NCBI RefSeq assembly: GCF_900112185.1 | Contig: NZ_FOKP01000016.1 | Coordinates: forward strand, 1 to 64,000 | Source of the DNA: Allobosea sp. CRIB-10 | Lineage (GTDB): Bacteria; Pseudomonadota; Alphaproteobacteria; Rhizobiales; Beijerinckiaceae | DNA: 64,000 nt | Direction of reading: 5' to 3' | Part shown: positions 10,705-19,248 of the stretch, piece after piece | Position numbering within the stretch: the first letter of the stretch is position 1 | Layout of the letters: each line of letters opens with the position of its first letter | Made by a program: the position numbers and the translations under genes | The notes under the pieces: generated by a model | Databases searched by the model: none | Told to the model about the DNA's origin: nothing | Seen by the model: the letters and a program-made list of their open reading frames with translations, nothing else

Positions 10705-11659
10705 AGCGGCTCGCAGTGTCACCCTGCGCGACCGGAGCGCTGGAAAACCTGTCGAGGACGAAGGCGATGGCCGCCGTCGCCACGATCGCGAACAGCAGTC
10801 GTCCGAACAGGACGGTGGTCAGGTCCGCCCCTAGCGCGACCACGACCAGCGTGTCCTCGATCAGGCTGTGGGCGAAGCCCATGAAGACGCTGGCAAGAAA
10901 GATCTGGCGCGGCTCGATCGGCTGCCGGCGCACCTCGGCCAGCATCAGCCCGCTGCCATAGGAGATGCCGAGCAGCAGGCCGACGGTGGTGAAGGGCAGC
11001 GCCTCCTGGCGCAGGCCGACCAGCCGGAACAGCGGCGCGAGCGCCTTGTAGAGCAGATCGAGGATACCGGCCGCCCTGAGCAGCTCCATCGCCCAGGACA
11101 GAGCGAGCAGGACGGCGAGCATCACGACCAGCGTCTTGGCCAGCCCGTAGAAGAAACCGAGCCAGCCGGCCTCGCCCACTGCGGGCGTCCAGACCGGGGC
11201 CATCGGCTGCGACAGCCAGCCGGTCGCGGCAAAGAGCTGGTGCAGCAACGCGGCGAAGACAATCGCCCCGGCGATGCGGATGATCGACGTCGCCCAAAAA
11301 TTCGGCCCAGCCCTGGCGACGATGCGCTGCTCGACCGGGATGGCATGCGCCAGCAGCAGCAGGGCCGAGAACACCGTCATGTCGGCGCTGCTGAGCGTCA
11401 GCGTCGGGATCAGCGTGAACAGCACGACGATGCCGCCCCACATCCCGACCAGCAATCCGGTCAGCCAGGCCAGGGCCAGCTCCGGCGGCAGGCCGAAAAG
11501 CTGCATCGCCGGCGCCAGCCAAGGCGAGACGGCCTTGATAACCCCGAACTCGGCCAGCGCCTGGGTCGCGATCGCGATCGGCACCATGACCACGACGAGC
11601 TCGCGGTAGACGACAAAGGTCTCGATCGTCTTGCGCTGGAATTGGGTCTGGAGCGGCAT
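10691..11659 (-). CDS. Nucleoside-recognition (Gate) domain membrane protein
   Basis: A 322-residue polytopic protein with eight or so hydrophobic segments, including the two-part Gate architecture (FPxxLA-like GLPPELALAWLTGLL in the N-half, VGLLLGISYGSG in the C-half). Related to SpmA/SpmB and nucleoside transporters; the substrate is unknown. The ATG at 11659 is preferred over an in-frame TTG nine bases upstream because GAGGA is correctly spaced only for the ATG. Divergent from the Lrp regulator, which probably controls it. Confidence 0.75.
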   Translation of the reverse strand: MPLQTQFQRKTIETFVVYRELVVVMVPIAIATQALAEFGVIKAVSPWLAPAMQLFGLPPELALAWLTGLLVGMWGGIVVLFTLIPTLTLSSADMTVFSALLLLAHAIPVEQRIVARAGPNFWATSIIRIAGAIVFAALLHQLFAATGWLSQPMAPVWTPAVGEAGWLGFFYGLAKTLVVMLAVLLALSWAMELLRAAGILDLLYKALAPLFRLVGLRQEALPFTTVGLLLGISYGSGLMLAEVRRQPIEPRQIFLASVFMGFAHSLIEDTLVVVALGADLTTVLFGRLLFAIVATAAIAFVLDRFSSAPVAQGDTASRFNPN

Positions 11660-11734
11660 CGGCGGCAATCCTCGCTTGGTGCCGGGACGCTAGCGCCGAT
11701 GCATGCGCGGCAGTGGTCAAAATCGCCGACTTCG

Positions 11735-11753
11735 TGCAATTTTATTGCACGAC
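11735..11753. promoter_or_regulatory. Operator-like palindrome between Lrp and membrane protein genes
   Basis: CGTGCAAT-TTT-ATTGCACG: perfect 8-bp arms around a 3-bp T spacer, 20 bp before the Lrp start and 75 bp before the divergent start. An AT-centred dyad like this is what Lrp/AsnC dimers bind. Assignment to the adjacent Lrp is by position. Confidence 0.7.
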
Positions 11754-11773
11754 GCTCACCGAGGTTCGCCGTG

Positions 11774-12226
11774 ATGGATCGCATCGACAGAAAGCTGCTG
11801 AACCTGCTGCAGGCCGATGCCTCGCGCACCAATGCGCAGCTGGCCGACGAGGTCGGGCTCGCCCCGTCGAGCTGCTTGCGGCGGATCAGGCGCCTGGAAC
11901 AGGCCGGGCTGATCCTGCGCACCGTCGCGATCCTCGATCCCGTCAAGGCGGGCAAGAATCTGAAGGTGATCATCGCCGTCGAGCTCGCGCGGCATGACGA
12001 GCCGAGCCGGCGACGTTTCCTCGAATTGGCGGCGCGCCAGCCGGCTGTCGTCCAGGCCTATGGCGTCACCGGCCAGACCGATGTGATGCTGATGCTGCGC
12101 GTCGCCGACATGGACGAGGTGACGGCGCTGTGCGAGCTGCTGTTCGGCGAAGGCAGCAATGTCACGCGCTACTACACCATGGTCGTGAACAAGACCGCGA
12201 AGGAGACGACGGCGGTTCCGCTATGA
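11774..12226 (+). CDS. Lrp/AsnC family transcriptional regulator
   Basis: 150 residues. The N-terminal winged helix-turn-helix (DRIDRKLLNLLQADA then a recognition helix around SSCLRRIRRLE) is followed by an AsnC/RAM effector-binding domain containing YGVTGQTDVMLMLRV. Binds DNA as oligomers and senses an amino acid or related ligand. Start ATG at 11774 (a GTG lies just upstream) gives the standard Lrp opening. Divergent from the Gate-domain membrane protein with a perfect dyad between them. Confidence 0.93.
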   Translation: MDRIDRKLLNLLQADASRTNAQLADEVGLAPSSCLRRIRRLEQAGLILRTVAILDPVKAGKNLKVIIAVELARHDEPSRRRFLELAARQPAVVQAYGVTGQTDVMLMLRVADMDEVTALCELLFGEGSNVTRYYTMVVNKTAKETTAVPL

Positions 12227-12298
12227 CCCGAGGACAAGCTCGCGCGACGATCCGGACTCTCCGAGCCTGATGAGAACGACCAGACCAGGAGTGACGGG

Positions 12299-12442
12299 GT
12301 GAAGATCTGGATGATCGGCATTGCGATCGTTGTTTTCATCTGCCTCGCGGCGATCGCACTGACTATGCTCGCGGACTTCGCGGACGTTCCCTGCCAGGAT
12401 GGTGTCTGGGACAATGTCAGGAAGACCTGCGTGCCCACGTGA
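12299..12442 (+). CDS. 47-residue membrane-anchored small protein
   Basis: GTG start at 12299 with AGGAG seven bases upstream, stop at 12440-12442. Residues 4-25 form one hydrophobic helix (IGIAIVVFICLAAIALT). The short tail carries a C-x11-C pair in CQDGVWDNVRKTC. A single-pass protein with a probably exported, possibly disulphide-bonded tail is inferred. It lies 72 bp after the Lrp gene in the same direction. No family recognised. Confidence 0.6.
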   Translation: MKIWMIGIAIVVFICLAAIALTMLADFADVPCQDGVWDNVRKTCVPT

Positions 12443-12549
12443 GACCAGGCCGCTCAGCCCCTCGCGAATGGCCGCACCCGGCCTGCGATCGGTGCGATGC
12501 GGTTCCCGGTGGCACACCATTGCGGCCGGGTTACCGCAGTCCGGCAGCC

Positions 12550-12972
12550 TCACCCCCGCCCGAGCAGCTTCTTCATCGACGGCGCGGGATGGAAGGCGTA
12601 GCGCTCGCGCTCGTAGAACGGGATCGCCTCGCGGCGTGCGTCGAGAAAGACGGCGGTAAGGCCGCGCGCTCGCGCATCCTCCTCGGCGAAGGCGAGCAGC
12701 GCCTTGCCGATCCCGCCACTGCGGACCCGCTCATCGACCACGAGATCGTCGACATGCAGATGCGGCCCGCGCGCCAGCGTATGGACCGGGCGCATGCCGA
12801 GCACCCCGACCAGCGCGCCATCGTGAAAGGCGCCGACGAGTTCATAGCCGGAGAAGGATTGCCGCTGCACGCGGCTCAGGAACTCGGCCTCGTCGAGTGC
12901 GGCCCGCAACTGCGCGACGACGGGAAAGGCCTGTGTCCATTCCGCCGGAACCAGCCGTCTGACTGAAACCAT
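12550..12972 (-). CDS. GNAT family N-acetyltransferase
   Basis: 140 residues from ATG at 12972 (GGGGGA six bases upstream). Acetyl-CoA binding motif A is visible as RVRSGGIGKALL preceded by the beta-4 strand LHVDDLVVDE, and the C-terminal motif B region as FYERERYAFHPAPSM. Transfers acetyl from acetyl-CoA to an unknown amine. Longer in-frame starts upstream would add an arginine-rich leader and are unlikely. Confidence 0.85.
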   Translation of the reverse strand: MVSVRRLVPAEWTQAFPVVAQLRAALDEAEFLSRVQRQSFSGYELVGAFHDGALVGVLGMRPVHTLARGPHLHVDDLVVDERVRSGGIGKALLAFAEEDARARGLTAVFLDARREAIPFYERERYAFHPAPSMKKLLGRG

Positions 12973-13192
12973 CGTGGTCCCCCATGCCATTGGCAGCGCT
13001 GCGCCTGCTCTTTTGGTGCTGAATTTCGTATCGCGCCGGCCGGCGGCGCGCCATTGCGACCAGGCGATCGCCGCCATGCGAGGACGCTCTGCGATATCCT
13101 GCATACAAAATTCCGCATACACTCTTGCCGCAGAGACAGGAGCGCTCTACTCCTTGCATGCAAGAGACAATGACAAGCACGGGAGGAGTAAG

Positions 13193-14158
13193 ATGAAGGG
13201 ATTCCGCACGCTCGCCTTGGCCCTGGGCGCGCTCGCCATCGGCGTTGCGCCGGCCTACGCCTTTCCGGACCGGCCGGTGCAGTTGATCGTGCCCTGGGCC
13301 GCCGGCGGCGGCATGGACGCGGTGATGCGCATTTTCGCCAACGGGCTGGAGGCGGAGCTGAAGCAGCCGGTCAACGTCATCAACCGCACCGGCGGCGGCG
13401 GCGTCACCGGCCATACCGCGATCGCGACCGGCGCGGCGGACGGCTACACCATCGGCGGCGTCAGCCCGGAGCTGTCATTCTTCAAGACGCTAGGCCTCGG
13501 TGACCTGACAGTCGACAGCGTCGACATGTTCTCGCGCGTCTCGCTCATTCCGGCCGGCGTCACCGTCAAGGCCGACGCGCCCTACAAGACCATCGCCGAC
13601 TTCATCAAGGCGGTGAAGGACAGCCCGAAGGGCACCTTCACTTCATCGGGCACCGGCACCGGCGGTTCCTGGCACATCGCCTCCGGCGGCCTGATGAAGG
13701 CGGCCGGCCTGCCGGCCGACCAGATCCGCTGGGTGCCCAGCAATGGCGGCGCCCCGGCGCTGCAGGACCTCGCCGCCGGCGGCATCAGCGCCTTCACCGG
13801 CTCGCCGATCGAGGCCAAGGCGATGCTCGACGGCGGACGGGTCCGCACCATCCTGATGATGACCGAGGAGCGTCATCCGAACTTCCCCGACGTGCCGAGC
13901 GCCAAGGAGGCCGGCCTCGACTGGACCTATCAGAACTGGTTCGCCATCGCCGCGCCCAAGGGCGTGCCGGCCGACCGGCGCAAGATCCTCTACGAGGCGG
14001 CCGAGCGCACGATGAAGCGCGAGGATGTCCGCAAGGGCATGGCCGACCGCGGCATCACCCCGGTCTGGGACACGCCGGCGCAGCTGCAGGCTTATGTGAA
14101 GAGCTTCGGCGAACGCGGCAACGGCGTGCTGAAGGATCTCGGCCTGGCCAAGAACTGA
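13193..14158 (+). CDS. Tripartite tricarboxylate transporter substrate-binding protein (TctC/Bug)
   Basis: 321 residues. Cleavable signal peptide (ALALGALAIGVAPAYA) then FPDRPVQLIVPWAAGGGMD, the hallmark Bug N-terminus. Binds a small carboxylate in the periplasm. Start ATG at 13193 with GGAGG about seven bases upstream. No TctA/TctB membrane genes are adjacent, so it is an orphan receptor, as is usual for the many Bug paralogues of proteobacteria. Convergent with mccB across a palindromic repeat. Confidence 0.9.
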   Translation: MKGFRTLALALGALAIGVAPAYAFPDRPVQLIVPWAAGGGMDAVMRIFANGLEAELKQPVNVINRTGGGGVTGHTAIATGAADGYTIGGVSPELSFFKTLGLGDLTVDSVDMFSRVSLIPAGVTVKADAPYKTIADFIKAVKDSPKGTFTSSGTGTGGSWHIASGGLMKAAGLPADQIRWVPSNGGAPALQDLAAGGISAFTGSPIEAKAMLDGGRVRTILMMTEERHPNFPDVPSAKEAGLDWTYQNWFAIAAPKGVPADRRKILYEAAERTMKREDVRKGMADRGITPVWDTPAQLQAYVKSFGERGNGVLKDLGLAKN

Positions 14159-14167
14159 CGGCCTGGC

Positions 14168-14275
14168 CGTCATTCTCGGGCGAAGCGCAGCGCAGACCCG
14201 AGAATCTCATGACGAGAAGGCACCTATCGGAGCCTTCTCCTGCCTGAGATGCCCGGGTCTAGCCCGGGAATGACG
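14168..14275. repeat. Two-hairpin intergenic repeat, CGTCATTCTCGGG family
   Basis: 108 bp bounded by CGTCATTC and GAATGACG. Left hairpin pairs ATTCTCGGG with CCCGAGAAT, right hairpin pairs CCCGGG-type arms (GCCCGGG/CCCGGGA). A linker with GACGAGAAGGC separates them. Closely similar copies lie at 26526-26638 (opposite orientation) and 46562-46669. Confidence 0.85.
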
Positions 14276-14289
14276 CCTGTGGGGCGCGC

Positions 14290-15897
14290 TCACATCCGGA
14301 ACACGCCGAAGCGGGTCTCCGGCACCTCGGCGTTGAGGCAGGCGGAGAAGGCGAGCGCCAGCACCCGGCGCGTCTCGGAGGGCAGGATGATGCCGTCGTC
14401 CCAGAGCCGGGCGGTGGCGTAATAGGGGGAGCCCTCGGATTCGATCTTGTCGCGGATCGGCGCCTTGAAGGCCTCCGCGTCTTCGGCGCTCCAGGGCTTG
14501 CCCTCGGCTTCGAGATTGTCGCCGCGCACGGTCGCGAGCACGCTCGCCGCCTGCTCGGCACCCATCACCGAGACCTTCGAATTCGGCCAGGCAAACAGGA
14601 AGCGCGGCGAATAGGCGCGCCCGCACATGCCGTAATTGCCGGCGCCGAACGACCCGCCGACCAGCACGGTGATCTTCGGCACCCGCGCCGAGGCGACCGC
14701 CGTGACCAGCTTGGCGCCGTCCTTGGCGATGCCGCGCGTCTCCGCCTCGCGCCCGACCATGAAGCCGGTGATGTTCTGGAGGAACAGCAGCGGGATGCGG
14801 CGCTGGCAGCAGAGCTCGATGAAATGCGCGCCCTTGAGCGCGCTCTCCGAGAACAGGATGCCGTTATTGCCGATGATGCCGACCGGGATGCCGTGGATGC
14901 GGGCAAAGCCCGTCACCAGCGTCGAGCCGTAGAGCGGCTTGAACTCGTCAAGCTGCGAGCCGTCGACCAGCCGGGCGATGACCTCGCGGATGTCGTACTG
15001 CTTCTTCAGGTCGGTCGGCACGACGGCATCGAGTTCGTCCGCGCCGTAGAGCGGCTCGACCGACTCGGCGAGATCGATATCGGGCCGCTTGACGCTGTTG
15101 AAATTGCTGGCGATGCGCCGCGCGATCGCGAGCGCATGGGTGTCGTCGCCGGCATAATGGTCGGCGACGCCCGAGAGCCGGGCATGGACGTCGGCGCCGC
15201 CGAGATCCTCGGCCGAGACGACCTCGCCGGTCGCAGCCTTCACCAGCGGCGGGCCGCCCAGGAAGATCGTGCCCTGGTTACGGACGATCACCGTCTCGTC
15301 CGACATCGCCGGCACATAGGCGCCGCCGGCGGTGCAGGAGCCCATCACCACCGCGACCTGCGGGATGCCGAGGCCCGACAGCGTCGCCTGATTGTAGAAG
15401 ATCCGGCCGAAATGCTCGCGGTCCGGGAAGACCTCGGTCTGGTGCGGCAGGTTCGCGCCGCCCGAATCGACCAGGTAGATGCAAGGCAGCTTGTTCTCGC
15501 GCGCGATTTCCTGGGCGCGCAGATGCTTCTTCACCGTCATCGGGTAATAGGTGCCGCCCTTGATGGTGGCGTCGTTGCAGACGACCATCACCTCGCGCCC
15601 GGAAACCCGGCCGATGCCGGCGATCATACCGGCGCCGTGCACATCCTTGTCGTACATGTCGTATGCGGCGAGCGAGCCGATTTCGAGGAAGGCCGAGCCG
15701 GGATCGAGCAGGCGCAGCACGCGCTCACGCGGCAGCAGTTTTCCGCGCGCCGTATGGCGTTCGCGCGAGCGGGCATTGCCGCCGAGCGCGGCTGTGGCGC
15801 GCCTTTCCAGCAGTTGATCGCGGAGCGTGCTCCAGGCCGCGACATTGGTGCGCGCCTCGGCCGAATTGAGATCGACCTTGCTCTCGATGACCGCCAC
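14290..15897 (-). CDS. mccB: Methylcrotonyl-CoA carboxylase beta (carboxyltransferase) subunit
   Basis: 535 residues, the usual MccB length. Acyl-CoA carboxyltransferase domains with an [15 protein letters not shown] block near the N-domain CoA site, a [16 protein letters not shown] oxyanion loop, and NITGFMVG in the C-domain, all MccB-like rather than PccB-like. Transfers carboxyl from carboxybiotin to 3-methylcrotonyl-CoA in leucine degradation. Start GTG at 15897 chosen because GGGAG is six bases upstream; another GTG five codons earlier is possible. Separated from the alpha subunit by about 9 kb. Confidence 0.92.
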   Translation of the reverse strand: MAVIESKVDLNSAEARTNVAAWSTLRDQLLERRATAALGGNARSRERHTARGKLLPRERVLRLLDPGSAFLEIGSLAAYDMYDKDVHGAGMIAGIGRVSGREVMVVCNDATIKGGTYYPMTVKKHLRAQEIARENKLPCIYLVDSGGANLPHQTEVFPDREHFGRIFYNQATLSGLGIPQVAVVMGSCTAGGAYVPAMSDETVIVRNQGTIFLGGPPLVKAATGEVVSAEDLGGADVHARLSGVADHYAGDDTHALAIARRIASNFNSVKRPDIDLAESVEPLYGADELDAVVPTDLKKQYDIREVIARLVDGSQLDEFKPLYGSTLVTGFARIHGIPVGIIGNNGILFSESALKGAHFIELCCQRRIPLLFLQNITGFMVGREAETRGIAKDGAKLVTAVASARVPKITVLVGGSFGAGNYGMCGRAYSPRFLFAWPNSKVSVMGAEQAASVLATVRGDNLEAEGKPWSAEDAEAFKAPIRDKIESEGSPYYATARLWDDGIILPSETRRVLALAFSACLNAEVPETRFGVFRM

Positions 15898-16004
15898 GGC
15901 GCGCTCCCTCACGACAATTCTTCAGTGCGGGTTATGGCGCGCCGGGCGCAAAAGGCAAACAGGCGACGGCGCGCAGATGCGCCGTGCGTGTTTCTGCGGA
16001 AGTG

Positions 16005-16202
16005 CTACTCCCGCATCCGCTTGACCGAGCCGGTCACGGTCGGAGCGGCGAAGGCGCCGACCGCACCGCCCGCGACGGCGCCGATCGGCCCGCCGATGAT
16101 CGCGCCCGTTCCTGCCCCGGCGGCAGCGCCCGCAATGCGTTCCTCGGTGGTGGAGCAGGCTGAAAGCAGGGCTGCCAGGCAGCCCGCGAAGATGAGCTTC
16201 AT
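16005..16202 (-). CDS. Small glycine-zipper lipoprotein
   Basis: 65 residues. Signal peptide MKLIFAGCLAALLSAC with lipobox LSAC, then a glycine-zipper helix (GAGTGAIIGGPIGAVAGGAV). Likely lipid-anchored in the outer or inner membrane. The ATG at 16202 is chosen over one two codons upstream because GGGGA is then eight bases away. Small osmotic-type lipoproteins of this build are common in Hyphomicrobiales; function unknown. Confidence 0.75.
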   Translation of the reverse strand: MKLIFAGCLAALLSACSTTEERIAGAAAGAGTGAIIGGPIGAVAGGAVGAFAAPTVTGSVKRMRE

Positions 16203-16269
16203 CGTCATCGTCCCCGTGGTTTCGTCACGGGGAAAAGCATCCCGGCCGATGGTCAATGCGAGGTAAACG

Positions 16270-16974
16270 TCAGGAAACGGCGATAGTCGGCCCGAAAATC
16301 TGCTCGAATTCGGCCCGCAGCGCGCTGTCGACCTCCGGCATCGTCAGCGGCAGGCCCAGATCGACCAGTGAGGTCACGCCCTGGTCGGAGACGCCGCAGG
16401 GCACGATGCCGTCGAAATGCGCCAGCTCCGGCTCGACATTGAGCGAGATGCCATGAAACGAGACCCAGCGGCGGACGCGGATGCCGAGCGCCGCGATCTT
16501 GTCCTCGGCGCCCTCACCCTTCTCCGGCCGGCGCACCCAGACGCCGACGCGCTCCTCGCGCCGCTCACCGCGGACGTTGAAGGCGGCGAGCGTGCCGATC
16601 AGCCAGGCTTCCAGCGCCGAGACGAAGCGGCGCAGGTCCGGCTCGCGTCGCTTCAGGTCGAGCATGACATAGGCGACGCGCTGGCCGGGGCCGTGATAGG
16701 TGAACTGCCCGCCGCGCCCGGTGCGATGCACCGGAAAGCGCTCCGGCGTCAGCAGGTCCTCGTCCCTGGCCGAGGTCCCGGCCGTGTAGAGCGCCGGATG
16801 CTCGACCAGCCAGACGCGCTCGCGTGCCTTGCCGTCGGCGATAAGCGCGGCGCGCGCCTCCATCTCGGCGACGGCCGCCTCATAGCCGACCGGCTCGTCG
16901 GCGATCACCCATTCGACCGGCTCGGAACCCGCCTCGGGCAGGAACGAGACCGCAAGCGCCTCGCGCGTCTTCAC
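16270..16974 (-). CDS. lipB: Lipoyl(octanoyl) transferase LipB
   Basis: 234 residues. Signature [12 protein letters not shown] at 87-98, catalytic lysine near 159 in [12 protein letters not shown], and catalytic cysteine near 193 in VPCGVSDQG. Moves octanoyl from acyl carrier protein to lipoyl domains of 2-oxoacid dehydrogenases and the glycine cleavage system, in the cytosol. The insert [16 protein letters not shown] before the lysine is the usual alphaproteobacterial form. Divergent from the FliN-like gene. Confidence 0.96.
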   Translation of the reverse strand: MKTREALAVSFLPEAGSEPVEWVIADEPVGYEAAVAEMEARAALIADGKARERVWLVEHPALYTAGTSARDEDLLTPERFPVHRTGRGGQFTYHGPGQRVAYVMLDLKRREPDLRRFVSALEAWLIGTLAAFNVRGERREERVGVWVRRPEKGEGAEDKIAALGIRVRRWVSFHGISLNVEPELAHFDGIVPCGVSDQGVTSLVDLGLPLTMPEVDSALRAEFEQIFGPTIAVS

Positions 16975-17110
16975 GTTGGCTTAACCTAGTTTGTTCAAGT
17001 CTTGGAAACTGGTGTCGCGCCCGTTTCGCTTCGCCGCTGCTCATGCGCCGGTTTCCGCGTCGCTGGCAAGTTCGTGGAATTGTTTTCAGGTAAGTCTGCG
17101 GAGGCAGGTT

Positions 17111-17380
17111 TTGAAGGCCGATCTCGACAACGTCGCGGTAGAGCTCACGGTGGTGCTCGGCTCGGCGCAGATGCCGATCTACAAGCTGCTGCGCATGGGT
17201 CGCGGCGCGATCATCGAGCTCAACGCCACCGAGAACGACGAAGTCCAGATCCTCGCCAACAACCACCCCTTCGCCAAAGGCCATGTCGTCGTCGCCGGCA
17301 CGCGAATCTCGGTCGAGATCACCGAGATGCTGATGCGGCCGACTGTCTACACCCTCGAAACCGTCGCCGACGCCGCCTGA
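17111..17380 (+). CDS. Stand-alone FliN/SpoA-domain protein
   Basis: 89 residues: nearly all one SpoA (FliM/FliN C-terminal) domain, with VELTVVLGSAQMPIYKLLRM then ELNATENDEVQILAN and ITEMLMRP. Start is TTG at 17111, with GGAGG six bases upstream. Longer in-frame extensions to 16991 look non-coding. In flagellar motors this domain forms the C-ring and in type III secretion the sorting platform. Here it is alone, next to lipB and a tRNA with no other motility gene, so its partner is unknown. It may be the C-ring FliN itself or a divergent paralogue. Confidence 0.75.
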   Translation: MKADLDNVAVELTVVLGSAQMPIYKLLRMGRGAIIELNATENDEVQILANNHPFAKGHVVVAGTRISVEITEMLMRPTVYTLETVADAA

Positions 17381-17503
17381 GCCGGGCCTTCCCACAGCCC
17401 TGACGATTTTCCTGACTGCGGCTCTTGTAGCCGGGAACTCGATTTGCTAGACCCGCGCCGCTCCGGAGTTCTCCGCCACAGTGCGGCGGCCTTCAGAGCC
17501 GCT

Positions 17504-17588
17504 GCGGTCATGGCGGAATTGGTAGACGCACTACCTTGAGGTGGTAGCGGGGAGACCCGTGGAGGTTCGAGTCCTCTTGACCGCACCA
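17504..17588 (+). tRNA. tRNA-Leu (anticodon GAG)
   Basis: Acceptor arm GCGGTCA pairs with TGACCGC, followed by encoded ACCA. Anticodon stem CTACC/GGTAG encloses loop TTGAGGT, giving anticodon GAG (reads CUC and CUU). The long variable arm (CGGGGAGACCCG) and the T-loop TTCGAGT confirm a class II leucine tRNA. An intrinsic terminator follows 23 bp downstream. Confidence 0.97.
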
Positions 17589-17611
17589 GTTTAGGACGCA
17601 GGTCCGCGAAA

Positions 17612-17639
17612 CGGCGATCCCCTCGGGATCGCCGTTTTT
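17612..17639 (+). terminator. Intrinsic terminator of tRNA-Leu
   Basis: Perfect 10-bp stem CGGCGATCCC / GGGATCGCCG with a 3-nt loop, followed directly by TTTTT. Confidence 0.93.
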
Positions 17640-17769
17640 CATTGCGGATGCATCGAATCCGCTCCCGGCGCGTTGCCATGAAGCCGGGGCGCTGACACAA
17701 GGGCGCTGACGCGTTCCGGCGCGAATCCCCTGCCCCCGAACTCCCTGCCCTCGAATCGCGGAGCGACCC

Positions 17770-19176
17770 ATGGTGGAAGCCGAGCCCGCTCCGGACGGGA
17801 CGCTGGAGCGCAAGATCCGCGACGACGACGGCGCGATCGACGCCGGATTCGTCGAGCAGGTCTCGCAGGCTGTGCTGCTCTCCGATGTCACCGCCTTGCG
17901 GGAGCTCGTCGCCGAACTCCATGAAGCCGATCTCGGCGACCTGATCGAGGCGCTCGACGCCGATGAGCGGCCCAAGCTGATCTCGCTGCTCGGCAACGAT
18001 TTCGACTTCGCCGCTTTGACCGAGGTCGACGACGCCGTCCGCGAGGAGATTCTCGACGAGCTCTCGCCCGAGACCGTCGCCGAGGGCGTGCGCGATCTCG
18101 ACACCGACGACGCGGTCTACATCCTCGAAGACCTCGACGAGGCCGACAAGCGCGAGATCCTCGACAAGCTCACGCCGGCCGAGCGCACGGTGCTGCAGCA
18201 GGGTCTCGATTATCCCGAAGGTTCGGCCGGGCGGCGCATGCAGCCCGAGGTGATCGCGGTCCCGCCCTTCTGGACCGTCGGCCAGACCATCGATTTCCTG
18301 CGCGAGACCGAGGACCTGCCCGAGCGCTTCTTCGAGATCTTCGTCGCCGACCCCAGCCATCATTTCGTCGGCACGGTCCCGCTCGACCGCCTGCTGCGCA
18401 CCAAGCGCCCGGTCAGCGTCGTCGACCTCGTCGAGGATGATCGCCGCGTCGTCCAGGCGACCGACGATATCGAGGACGTGGCGCGCATGTTCCAGCGCTA
18501 CAATCTCGTCGCGGCTCCTGTAGTGGATTCGGCCGGACGCCTCGTCGGCGTCATGACCATCGACGACATCGTCGACGTGATCGAGGAAGCCGGCGACGAC
18601 GACGTCAAGCAGCTCGCCGGCGTCGACGCGGAAGAAGAGATCTCGGATTCGGTGCGCCAGGTCGCGCTCGGCCGCTTCCGCTGGCGCTTCATCAGTCTGA
18701 TCGCCGCCTTCATCAGCGCCTCCGTGATGGCGATGTTCGAGCAGCAGCTCGGCAAGCTCGTCGCACTCGCCGTGCTCGCCCCGATCGTCGCCAGTCAGGG
18801 CGGCAATGCCGCGACCCAGACGATGACGGTCGCGGTGCGCGCGCTCGGCACCGGCGAGCTCGGCGGCTGGAACATGGGCCGCTTCTTCCGGCGCGAGATG
18901 ATCGTCGGCGTGCTCAATGGCTTCGCCTTCGCGCTGATCACCGCTCTGGTCGCCGGCTTCTGGTTCGGCAATCCGATGCTCGGCGTGGTCATCGGCCTCG
19001 CCATGATCGCGACCCTGATCATCGCCGCGCTGGCCGGCGTCGCCGTGCCATTGGCGCTCGACAAGGCCGGCATCGACCCGGCGATCTCGTCGGGCACCTT
19101 CGTCACCACCATCACCGACGTGGTCGGCTTCTTCTCCTTTCTGGGCATCGCGACATTGTTGTTGCGGCTGACCTGA
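17770..19176 (+). CDS. mgtE: Magnesium transporter MgtE
   Basis: 468 residues in MgtE order: acidic N-terminal domain (about 30-160, rich in DD/ED pairs), tandem CBS domains (about 160-285, the second ending GRLVGVMTIDDIVDVIEEA), then five transmembrane helices containing APIVASQGGNAATQ, the pore-lining signature. The CBS and N domains gate the channel by cytosolic magnesium. Begins about 130 bp after the tRNA terminator, so it has its own promoter. Confidence 0.95.
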   Translation: MVEAEPAPDGTLERKIRDDDGAIDAGFVEQVSQAVLLSDVTALRELVAELHEADLGDLIEALDADERPKLISLLGNDFDFAALTEVDDAVREEILDELSPETVAEGVRDLDTDDAVYILEDLDEADKREILDKLTPAERTVLQQGLDYPEGSAGRRMQPEVIAVPPFWTVGQTIDFLRETEDLPERFFEIFVADPSHHFVGTVPLDRLLRTKRPVSVVDLVEDDRRVVQATDDIEDVARMFQRYNLVAAPVVDSAGRLVGVMTIDDIVDVIEEAGDDDVKQLAGVDAEEEISDSVRQVALGRFRWRFISLIAAFISASVMAMFEQQLGKLVALAVLAPIVASQGGNAATQTMTVAVRALGTGELGGWNMGRFFRREMIVGVLNGFAFALITALVAGFWFGNPMLGVVIGLAMIATLIIAALAGVAVPLALDKAGIDPAISSGTFVTTITDVVGFFSFLGIATLLLRLT

Positions 19177-19248
19177 TAAGACCTGACAGCCAGGGAAAAA
19201 CCGGTAACGTAAACCGGGCGTCAAGCTTTCTCCATAATTGTTCGAGAA

